Source: an uncultured Sphingomonas sp. (GTDB lineage Bacteria > Pseudomonadota > Alphaproteobacteria > Sphingomonadales > Sphingomonadaceae). Taken from it: 6,115 bases of DNA. The position numbers and the translations under genes are program-made. The notes beneath the pieces were generated by a model. It did no database searches and was not told the DNA's origin. It saw nothing but the letters and a program-made list of their open reading frames with translations. The DNA is taken from the NCBI GenBank assembly GCA_902806295.1, contig CADCWB010000025.1, forward strand, positions 1 through 6,115, given 5' to 3'. Positions 1-6,115 of the stretch are shown one piece after another; the first letter of the stretch is position 1, and each line of letters starts with the position of its first letter.

Positions 1-571
1 AATCGAACAACCCGCCGCTGATCGGCTCGCCGTTAATCGTCACATGACGTTCGTCGAGGTGCCACCCGCGCGGGCGGACCTTGAGCACGGCCGGAGTTTC
101 GCTTAGCCGATACTCCTTGCCGGTGCCGGGATCGGTGAAGCCGAGGGTCCCTTGCCAGCGTGCCCGCAGATTGAGCTGCCCTTGCAGCAGCTCGTCCCAG
201 GCCGGCGCCGTCGCATCCTCGAAATCTGCCATGAACACTTTCGCACCGCTGTTCAGCGCGTTGATGACCATCTTGGCGTTGGTCGGCCCAGTGATCTCGA
301 CCCGGCGATCGAGCAGGTCCGTCGGAATTTCTCCCACCCGCCACTCGCCTCCACGGATGTCAGCGGTCGCTTCGGAAAAATCCGGCAGCTCGCCCGCATC
401 GTACCGCTTCTGCCGCTCGGCTCGCGCCGCCAGCAGCGAGCGGCGGCGTGGTTCGAACCGCTCGTGAAGCTCGGTGAGGAACTCCAAAGCGTCGGCGGTG
501 AGGAGCTCGCTTGCGCCCTCGATCCCGCTTGCGGCCGCCTCAACCCGAGGCCGGTCCAACACGGTGCTCAC
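1..571 (-). CDS. aceB: Malate synthase A, N-terminal part (3' end cut off by window edge)
   Basis: Malate synthase condenses glyoxylate with acetyl-CoA to give malate, the second step of the glyoxylate shunt in the cytosol. The 190 visible codons cover roughly the first third of a protein of about 530 residues. Readable family segments are ELPDFSEAT (61-69), DLLDRRVEITGP (86-97), KMVINALNSGAKVFMADFEDA (100-120) and VRPRGWHLDERHV (165-177). The last holds the arginine-containing active-site stretch that in E. coli AceB reads RVRGLHLPEKHV. The remaining catalytic residues lie outside the window. The start is a GTG at 571-569: it gives the family-like N-terminus, a GGAGG lies 10 bases upstream (586-582), no ATG, GTG or TTG lies between it and the in-frame stop at 631-629, and it overlaps the upstream stop as GTGA, which suggests translational coupling. 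It is the last visible gene of the aceA operon. The A-type assignment, rather than the longer GlcB type, rests on these motifs. Confidence 0.95.
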   Translation of the reverse strand, partial: MSTVLDRPRVEAAASGIEGASELLTADALEFLTELHERFEPRRRSLLAARAERQKRYDAGELPDFSEATADIRGGEWRVGEIPTDLLDRRVEITGPTNAKMVINALNSGAKVFMADFEDATAPAWDELLQGQLNLRARWQGTLGFTDPGTGKEYRLSETPAVLKVRPRGWHLDERHVTINGEPISGGLFD

Positions 572-771
572 GCCTGGCGGACCTCCGGCTCGACGCAGAT
601 CGAGTATCGCTCGGTCGCTGCGCAACGGTCACGGAAGGTCAGCCGCTGCCATTCCATGCGCGCTCTGACCTCGTCGTGGAAAGGTCCGCTGACCCGCTCC
701 GTACCGGGCTGGAGCTGCTTGAAGGCGCAGTCGGCATATTCGCCGCCGACGATCCAGAAACGTTGAGCCAT
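568..771 (-). CDS. Small DUF4170-like protein between aceA and aceB
   Basis: This is a 67-residue protein starting MAQRFWIVGGEYADCAF. The opening FWIVGGEY, the later SGPF (28-31) and the basic middle region match my memory of DUF4170, a family of short alphaproteobacterial proteins of unknown function. No catalytic motif, signal peptide or membrane segment is visible. It has three cysteines (15, 50, 59), and there are two tryptophans (6, 41). The start is well supported: a TAAGGAG Shine-Dalgarno (785-779) sits 7 bases before the ATG, and it overlaps the TAA stop of aceA. Its own TGA overlaps the GTG of aceB. The gene is therefore embedded in the glyoxylate-shunt transcript and is almost certainly translated along with both enzymes. 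A role in modulating isocitrate lyase or malate synthase is a guess from position only. The coding call is firm; the family name is less so. Confidence 0.85.
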   Translation of the reverse strand: MAQRFWIVGGEYADCAFKQLQPGTERVSGPFHDEVRARMEWQRLTFRDRCAATERYSICVEPEVRQA

Positions 772-782
772 GATGATACTCC

Positions 783-2063
<1,281 letters not shown>

Positions 2064-2099
2064 GCAGAAAACCTCGAGTGAAAATAGAAAGGGTTGCAC

Positions 2100-2113
2100 C
2101 ATCAACTCTCCTT
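2100..2113 (-). promoter_or_regulatory. Strong ribosome binding site with in-frame ATG upstream of aceA
   Basis: On the minus strand AAGGAG (2113-2108) lies 5 bases before an ATG at 2102-2100. That ATG is in frame with aceA with no stop between, and would add MVQPFLFSLEVFC before the conventional methionine. The site is a better match to the ribosome than the GAGG (2075-2072) before the 2063 ATG. The added residues do not resemble the usual start of isocitrate lyases, so the homology-based start is kept, with this one as a real alternative. Confidence 0.45.
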
Positions 2114-2141
2114 GGGGCGGCGAGGCACCGGCAAAAAAGGC

Positions 2142-2152
2142 GTGACAGTCAC
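2142..2152. repeat. GTGAC-A-GTCAC palindrome overlapping the main inverted repeat
   Basis: Five-base arms GTGAC and GTCAC flank a single A. The right arm shares TCAC with the left arm of the 8+8 repeat at 2149-2166, so the two palindromes overlap by four bases. This could be an additional half-site for the same regulator on the aceA-facing side, or chance. No protein can be assigned from the sequence. Confidence 0.35.
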
Positions 2153-2166
2153 AAGTTGACTTGTGA
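2149..2166. promoter_or_regulatory. Perfect 8+8 bp inverted repeat, candidate operator
   Basis: The sequence TCACAAGT-TG-ACTTGTGA has perfect 8-base arms around a 2-base spacer. It lies 33 bases before the regulator ATG and 86 bases before the aceA ATG at 2063. The arms overlap a TTGACT hexamer that could serve as a plus-strand -35. A dimeric HTH protein is the expected ligand, and the adjacent XRE regulator is the obvious candidate. The match to the Corynebacterium RamB site, as I remember it (AAAACTTTGCAAA), is loose, sharing only the AAGTT-like core. The repeat is seen directly; the function is inferred. Confidence 0.55.
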
Positions 2167-2198
2167 TTCTGAGTTGATGTTGACAGAGTAGTTGAAAG

Positions 2199-3605
2199 AT
2201 GACCGAGCAAAAGCTGTTCCTGGGCCACCGGTTGCGCCGGCTGCGGCGCGAGCGCGAGCTTTCGCAAACCGCGATGGCCAGCAGCCTCGGGATCAGCCCA
2301 AGCTACCTCAACCACCTGGAGCGCAACCAGCGGCCGGTGACGGCCGGGCTGCTGCTGAAGCTCGCCAACGGCTATGGCGTCGACATCCTGTCATTCGCGA
2401 CGGCCGGCGGGCACAAGACCGGACCCGACGAGCTCAACGAGATCTTCGGTGATCCGATGCTGCAGGACCTGGGTGTGCCACGCTACGAGCTGGTCGAACT
2501 GGCCCACAACGAGCCCTCGGTCGCGGAAGGAATCGCCCGGCTCTACGCCGCGCTGAAGGAATCGCAGAAGCTGCCGGCCTTGTCGGAGCCCGACGACGTC
2601 CGCTCCCTGGTCACGCCCGAGAATTGGGTGCGCGACTATATCCAGCAGCACCGCAACCACTATCCCGAGTTGGAAGAAGCGGCGGAAACGCTGGGCGGTG
2701 CGCTTACCGATCCGTTATCGGTCGCCGAACCGCTCCGCCGGCGCCTCAAGGACGCATGGGGGATCACCGCGCAGGTCGTGCCGCAATCGGTGCTGGGCAA
2801 CCTCAGCCAGACCTACGACGCCGAACGCCGGCTGTTCATGGTGTCATCGCAACTGAGGGCCGAGAACCGCACCTTCGCGCTCGCCTACCAGCTGGCGTCG
2901 GCGGAGTTCGCCGGGCTGCTCGACCGCATGGTCAGCGATGCCGCGCCGCCGGACGAGGGCATCGCCCAACTGTTGCGGATGAGCCTCGCCAACTATGCCG
3001 CCGGGGCGATCATGATGCCCTACGGCAAGTTCCTGCGCTCGGCGGAGGAAATGCGTTATTCGATCGACCTGCTGTGCGGGGAATATGGCGCCAATGTGGA
3101 ACAGGTGGCGCATCGGCTGACCACGCTCACTCGGCCGAGTGCCCGCGGAGTGCCTTTCTTCATGCTGCGGGTCGATCCGGCCGGCAACATTTCGAAGCGC
3201 TACGCCGGGGACCGCTTCCCCTTTTCGCGCTTTGGCGGCACTTGCCCGCGCTGGAACCTCCATGCGGCCTTTCAAGCGGCAGGCCAGGTCGTCACCCAGC
3301 TGATCGAGACGCCGGACGGCCACCGCTATTTCACCGTGGCGCGCACGATCGAACGGCCGATCAAGGCCGAGCTGCAGGGCGGGTTGCTGGCGGTTGGGCT
3401 CGGCTGCGACATCGACCATGCGCATAAGCTGCATTGCGCCGAGGGCATCGATCTTCACAACGCTCCGGTGACTCCGGTCGGCCCGGCGTGCAGCATTTGT
3501 CCGCGGATGGACTGCGCCTATCGCGCGACCCCGCCGGCCGGGCGGCAGCTGGCAGTGCACGAGAACCGCAAGACCATCTCGCCCTATCCATTCCTGGCCG
3601 GGTGA
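2199..3605 (+). CDS. RamB/ScfR-family XRE transcriptional regulator (short-chain acyl-CoA metabolism)
   Basis: This 468-residue cytosolic DNA-binding protein has an XRE helix-turn-helix at about 7-62 (RLRRLRRERELSQTAMA, then the recognition region SPSYLNHLERNQRPVT, 34-48). An ImmA/IrrE-like middle follows at about 190-300, including NYAAGAIMMPYGKFL (265-279). It lacks the HExxH zinc motif; the equivalent helix seems to be AYQLASAEF (229-237), so peptidase activity is not expected. The C-terminal ScfRs (DUF2083) part contains FPFSRFGGTCPRWN (340-353) and a cysteine cluster CSICPRMDC (431-439). Relatives are RamB of Corynebacterium, which controls aceA and aceB, and PrpR of Mycobacterium. Its divergent position next to aceA makes control of the glyoxylate operon, and probably of itself, the natural inference. 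The ATG at 2199 gives the family-like N-terminus, but its Shine-Dalgarno is poor. Whether it activates or represses cannot be read from the sequence. Confidence 0.92.
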   Translation: MTEQKLFLGHRLRRLRRERELSQTAMASSLGISPSYLNHLERNQRPVTAGLLLKLANGYGVDILSFATAGGHKTGPDELNEIFGDPMLQDLGVPRYELVELAHNEPSVAEGIARLYAALKESQKLPALSEPDDVRSLVTPENWVRDYIQQHRNHYPELEEAAETLGGALTDPLSVAEPLRRRLKDAWGITAQVVPQSVLGNLSQTYDAERRLFMVSSQLRAENRTFALAYQLASAEFAGLLDRMVSDAAPPDEGIAQLLRMSLANYAAGAIMMPYGKFLRSAEEMRYSIDLLCGEYGANVEQVAHRLTTLTRPSARGVPFFMLRVDPAGNISKRYAGDRFPFSRFGGTCPRWNLHAAFQAAGQVVTQLIETPDGHRYFTVARTIERPIKAELQGGLLAVGLGCDIDHAHKLHCAEGIDLHNAPVTPVGPACSICPRMDCAYRATPPAGRQLAVHENRKTISPYPFLAG

Positions 3606-3634
3606 CGCGGCGGAGCAGCTTCGCTAAGGCCGCG
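3606..3634 (+). other. Possible stem between the regulator and pheS
   Basis: CGCGGC (3606-3611) and GCCGCG (3629-3634) can pair as a 6-bp GC stem around a 17-base loop, inside which AGC-TTC-GCT (3617-3625) could form a small inner hairpin. The 3' arm starts at the last base of the pheS AAGG (3626-3629) and ends 4 bases before the pheS ATG. There is no following T run, so it is not an intrinsic terminator. It could affect pheS initiation, but GC-rich DNA makes such stems easily by chance. Confidence 0.25.
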
Positions 3635-3638
3635 CGCC

Positions 3639-4703
3639 ATGAGTGATGTCCAGCAAACCCTTGAGCGGATCGCTTCCGCGTCCGACCTTCACGCGCTTGA
3701 TGCCATGCGCGTCGAAGCGCTGGGCAAAAGTGGCTGGGTGACGGGTCTACTGAAGACGCTGGGGCAGATGAGCCCGGAAGAGCGCCAGACCCGCGGCCCC
3801 GAGATCCAGGCCATTCGCACGCAGGTCACCGATGCCATTGCGGAGCGCAAGGCAGCGCTAGAAGCCGCCGAGTTGGAGCGGAAGCTGGCAACGGAACGGC
3901 TGGACCTTTCCCTGCCCGCGCCCGAGCGGCCGCAGGGGAGCGTCCATCCAGTCAGCCAGGTCATGGACGAACTGGCAGAAATCTTCGCCGACCTGGGCTT
4001 CGCGGTAGCGGAAGGTCCGGAGATTGAGACCGACTGGTACAACTTCACGGCGCTCAACATGCCGGAGAGCCATCCGGCCCGGGCGATGCACGACACTTTC
4101 TACTGCGAGCCCCGCGACGGTGAGCCCGCGCGTGTGCTGCGGACCCATACCTCGCCGGTGCAAATCCGAGCGATGCAGCAGCACGGCGCGCCGCTGCGGC
4201 TAATCGCGCCGGGGCGGGTCTACCGCTCGGACAGCGATGCGACTCATACGCCAATGTTTCACCAGATCGAAGGCGTGGTGATCGATCGCAGCATCCACAT
4301 GGGACATCTCAAATGGACTCTGGAGACCTTCCTCAAGGCATTCTTCGAGCGCGACGATGTCGCCATCCGCCTGCGTCCGAGCTACTTCCCCTTCACCGAG
4401 CCCTCGGCCGAGGTCGATGTGGGCTGGTCCACGGTGAAGGGGCGCCGTGTCGTCGGCGGGCAGGAAGGGTGGATGGAGGTGCTCGGCAGCGGCATGGTGC
4501 ATCCGCGAGTGATTGCCGCCGCGGGTCTTGATCCCGATGAGTGGCAGGGCTTCGCTTTCGGCACCGGTGTCGATCGGCTGGCGATGTTGAAGTACGGCAT
4601 GAACGACCTGCGCGCTTTCTTCGATGGCGATCTGCGCTGGCTGAAACACTATGGGTTCAATGCGCTGGCCGTACCCACTTTAAGCGCGGGAGTGGGCGCA
4701 TGA
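3639..4703 (+). CDS. pheS: Phenylalanyl-tRNA synthetase alpha subunit
   Basis: PheS carries the catalytic site of the cytosolic (alpha-beta)2 enzyme that charges tRNA-Phe with phenylalanine. The 354-residue product begins with a charged helical arm (about 1-90) that is the tRNA-binding coiled coil. The class II core follows: WYNFTALNMPESHPARAMHDTF (133-154), motif 2 PGRVYRSDSDATHTPMFHQIEG (191-212), RPSYFPFTEPSAEVDV (246-261), EGWMEVLGSGMVHP (276-289) and motif 3 FAFGTGVDRLAMLKYG (305-320). Many relatives have GCGM where this one has GSGM (283-286), a mild substitution. The ATG at 3639 has AAGG 9 bases upstream and gives full length. The stop overlaps the pheT start (ATGA), so the two subunits are translationally coupled. 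It starts 33 bases after the regulator gene with no visible terminator or recognisable Phe-rich leader peptide between, so attenuation of the enterobacterial pheST type is not evident. Confidence 0.98.
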   Translation: MSDVQQTLERIASASDLHALDAMRVEALGKSGWVTGLLKTLGQMSPEERQTRGPEIQAIRTQVTDAIAERKAALEAAELERKLATERLDLSLPAPERPQGSVHPVSQVMDELAEIFADLGFAVAEGPEIETDWYNFTALNMPESHPARAMHDTFYCEPRDGEPARVLRTHTSPVQIRAMQQHGAPLRLIAPGRVYRSDSDATHTPMFHQIEGVVIDRSIHMGHLKWTLETFLKAFFERDDVAIRLRPSYFPFTEPSAEVDVGWSTVKGRRVVGGQEGWMEVLGSGMVHPRVIAAAGLDPDEWQGFAFGTGVDRLAMLKYGMNDLRAFFDGDLRWLKHYGFNALAVPTLSAGVGA

Positions 4704-6115
4704 AATTCACCCTTTCCTGGCTCCGCGACCACTTGGATACCGATGCATCCGAGAAGGAGATTGCTGACACCCTGACCCGCATCGGGCTGGAGGTCGAGGA
4801 CGTCTCCAACCCCGCCGAAGCGCTTGGTCCCTTTCGCGTCGCCGAAGTACTGACCGCCGAGCGTCACCCGCAGGCGGACAAGCTGCAGGTGTTGAGCGTG
4901 GACGCCGGCGAGGGTCCGATCCAAGTGGTCTGCGGCGCCCCCAATGCCCGCGCCGGAATGAAGGGCGTATTCGGCCCGCCGGGCGCCTACGTTCCCGGAA
5001 GCGACCTTACGCTCAAGGTTGCCGCCATCCGAGGCGTCGAAAGCCGCGGCATGATGTGCTCGGTCCGTGAGCTGCGACTGGGCGAGGAGCATGAGGGCAT
5101 CATCGAGTTGCCAGCCGACGCACCGGTCGGCACAAGCTTCGCCAGCTTCGCGGGCCTGGACGATCCGGTATTCGACGTTGCGCTTACTCCGAACCGACCT
5201 GATTGCCTGGGCGTGCGCGGCATAGCGCGCGATCTTGCCGCGGCAGGTCTTGGCACCTTGCGCCAACAGGCGGACCGGGCGGTTGAGAGCAGCTTCGTCA
5301 ATCCGGTTCCGATCCGAGTCGAAGAAGGCAGCGGCTGCCACGCCTTTTCGGGGCGGCTGATCCGCGGCGTCACCAATGGTCCTTCGCCCGGGTGGCTGCA
5401 GCGCCGGCTGACCGCCGTGGGGCTGCGGCCGATCTCGGCGCTGGTGGACATCACCAACTTCTTTTCGATCGATCAGGCCCGGCCGTTGCACGTGTATGAC
5501 GCCGCCAAACTGCAGGGCGGGCTCACGGCCCGCCGAGGGCATCCGGGCGAGCGTTTTTTGGCGCTCAACGACAAGGAGTATGTGGTTGCGTCTGAGGATT
5601 GCGTGATCAGCGACGACGCTGATGTGCTCGGTCTTGGTGGGGTGATCGGCGGCGACAGCACTGGCGTATCTGACGGTACCACCGACGTGCTGCTGGAGTG
5701 CGCCTGGTTCGAGCCCGAAGCGATCGGATCAGCGGGGCGGCGGCACGCCATCAACACCGATGCGCGCGCCCGCTTCGAGCGCGGCGTCGAACCGATTGTC
5801 CTGCCCGAGATGATCGACGCGGCCACGGCCATGGTCCTGGAGCTTTGCGGCGGCGAGGCGTCCGAACCGACCTTTGCGACCGCCCCCGATTGGGCAACGA
5901 TCATTGCTCCGCGCCATGTCCCGCTGCGACCCGAGCGGGTCGCCGGACTCGCCGGGCTCGAGCTGCCGACCGAGGATCAGGATGCCATCCTCCAGCGCCT
6001 CGGCTTCCGCCAGGAGCCGCAAGGATGGGTGCCGCCGGGCTGGCGTCCCGACGTCGATGGCGAGGCCGACCTGGTCGAGGAGATTGCCAGGATCGCCGGC
6101 TACGAGCGCATTCCT
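4700..6115 (+). CDS. pheT: Phenylalanyl-tRNA synthetase beta subunit, N-terminal 472 residues (3' end cut off)
   Basis: PheT is the large partner of PheS; it binds tRNA, edits mischarged Tyr-tRNA-Phe and completes the heterotetramer. The visible part is a little over half of the usual 800 residues. In order: the conserved start MKFTLSWLRDHL, an EMAP-type tRNA-binding domain at about 39-150 with HPQADKLQV (56-64) and SRGMMCS (115-121), the LTPNRPDCLGVRGIARDL linker (162-179), the B3/B4 editing domain at about 215-390 with RPISALVDITNFFSID (243-258) and RPLHVYDAAKL (261-271), the conserved DARARFERGVEP (354-365), and the beginning of B5 ending EIARIAGYERIP at the window edge. The catalytic-like core and the anticodon-binding FDX domain would follow outside. 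The ATG overlaps the pheS stop by four bases, and GGGAG (4688-4692) lies 7 bases upstream. No frameshift or unusual composition is seen. Confidence 0.98.
   Translation, partial: MKFTLSWLRDHLDTDASEKEIADTLTRIGLEVEDVSNPAEALGPFRVAEVLTAERHPQADKLQVLSVDAGEGPIQVVCGAPNARAGMKGVFGPPGAYVPGSDLTLKVAAIRGVESRGMMCSVRELRLGEEHEGIIELPADAPVGTSFASFAGLDDPVFDVALTPNRPDCLGVRGIARDLAAAGLGTLRQQADRAVESSFVNPVPIRVEEGSGCHAFSGRLIRGVTNGPSPGWLQRRLTAVGLRPISALVDITNFFSIDQARPLHVYDAAKLQGGLTARRGHPGERFLALNDKEYVVASEDCVISDDADVLGLGGVIGGDSTGVSDGTTDVLLECAWFEPEAIGSAGRRHAINTDARARFERGVEPIVLPEMIDAATAMVLELCGGEASEPTFATAPDWATIIAPRHVPLRPERVAGLAGLELPTEDQDAILQRLGFRQEPQGWVPPGWRPDVDGEADLVEEIARIAGYERIP

Larger units (their letters stand above)
2100..2179. 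repeat. Nine-base inverted repeat, one copy in each divergent leader
   Basis: CATCAACTC (2100-2108) is the exact reverse complement of GAGTTGATG (2171-2179). Each divergent gene therefore has GAGTTGATG in its 5' leader when read in its own direction. On the aceA side it includes the ATG at 2102 and the end of its Shine-Dalgarno. On the regulator side its ATG opens a four-codon frame that stops at 2189-2191. A paired upstream operator is possible. By rough count a 9-base match somewhere in 135 bases is expected by chance only a few times in a hundred such regions. Confidence 0.35.
2064..2198. promoter_or_regulatory. Divergent aceA / regulator intergenic region
   Basis: These 135 bases separate the starts of aceA (minus) and the RamB-like regulator (plus) and must carry both promoters. 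They are noticeably more AT-rich than the flanking genes, with a run of six A at 2133-2138. A TTGACT at 2156-2161 could be a -35 box for the regulator, but the hexamer 17 bases downstream (GTTGAC, 2179-2184) is a poor -10, so I do not assign transcription starts. I found no classical RamB core (TTTGCAAA) here; GGTTGCACC at 2093-2101 is only a partial resemblance. Inverted repeats in this stretch are listed separately. Confidence 0.7.

Noticed and set aside
152..766. Plus-strand open frame of 204 codons across aceB and the small gene
   Set aside because: It is antisense to the malate synthase and DUF4170-like frames and shows no family motif.
2180..2185. Perfect TTGACA -35-like hexamer
   Set aside because: A -10 at normal spacing would fall inside the regulator coding sequence, past the ATG at 2199, so it cannot serve the annotated start.
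2155..2195. Four GTTGA copies at 2155, 2173, 2179 and 2191, spaced by multiples of six
   Set aside because: The unit is too short and the set too small to separate from chance; noted only because it overlaps the candidate operator.
2064..2315. Extension of the aceA frame up to 2315 (510-residue reading)
   Set aside because: The part beyond 2199 lies antisense to the regulator HTH coding sequence and has no isocitrate lyase similarity. Only the extension to 2102 has a plausible ribosome binding site.
2624..3427. Plus-strand open frame of 267 codons inside the regulator
   Set aside because: It is a shifted frame of the regulator with Arg/Gly/Ala-rich translation; the regulator frame carries the recognisable domains.
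3606..3638. Intrinsic terminator between the regulator and pheS
   Set aside because: There is a short GC stem but a 17-base loop and no T run after it.
4649..5542. Minus-strand open frame of 297 codons across pheT
   Set aside because: It is antisense to pheT, whose tRNA-binding and B3/B4 motifs are intact; no independent support.

Overview
This 6.1 kb window is GC-rich, densely coded bacterial chromosome. It most resembles an alphaproteobacterium, probably one of the Sphingomonadales. That placement rests on the protein sequences, on an aceA / small DUF4170-like gene / aceB cluster next to an XRE regulator of the RamB/ScfR type, and on the base composition; it is a judgement from memory, not a search result. 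There are six protein genes and no RNA genes, insertion sequences, phage genes or CRISPR arrays. All real reading frames look intact.

Left part (1-2063, minus strand): a glyoxylate-shunt operon read right to left. aceA (isocitrate lyase) is followed after 11 bases by a 67-residue protein that looks like DUF4170. The 3' end of that gene overlaps by four bases (GTGA) the GTG start of aceB (malate synthase A), which runs off the left edge. Together the two enzymes bypass the decarboxylating steps of the TCA cycle, so the cell can build sugars and amino acids from acetate, fatty acids or other C2 sources.

Middle (2064-2198): the only sizeable intergenic region, between the divergent aceA and the regulator. 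It holds a perfect 8+8 bp inverted repeat (2149-2166), an overlapping 5+5 bp palindrome (2142-2152), and a 9-bp inverted repeat that places GAGTTGATG in the leader of both genes. These are the best candidates for operator sequences. A strong Shine-Dalgarno with an in-frame ATG, 13 codons upstream of the conventional aceA start, leaves the aceA N-terminus open.

Right part (2199-6115, plus strand): a RamB/ScfR-family regulator (468 aa), then after only 33 bases pheS, which overlaps pheT by four bases (ATGA). pheST encode the alpha and beta chains of phenylalanyl-tRNA synthetase; pheT runs off the right edge. No terminator is visible between the regulator and pheS, so the housekeeping synthetase genes may be partly read through from the regulator promoter.

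The region is largely ordinary metabolism and translation. I see no convincing novel system. The points worth a second look are the divergent operator, the aceA start, the Cys cluster in the regulator, the conserved-looking small protein between the two shunt enzymes, and the regulator-pheST junction.
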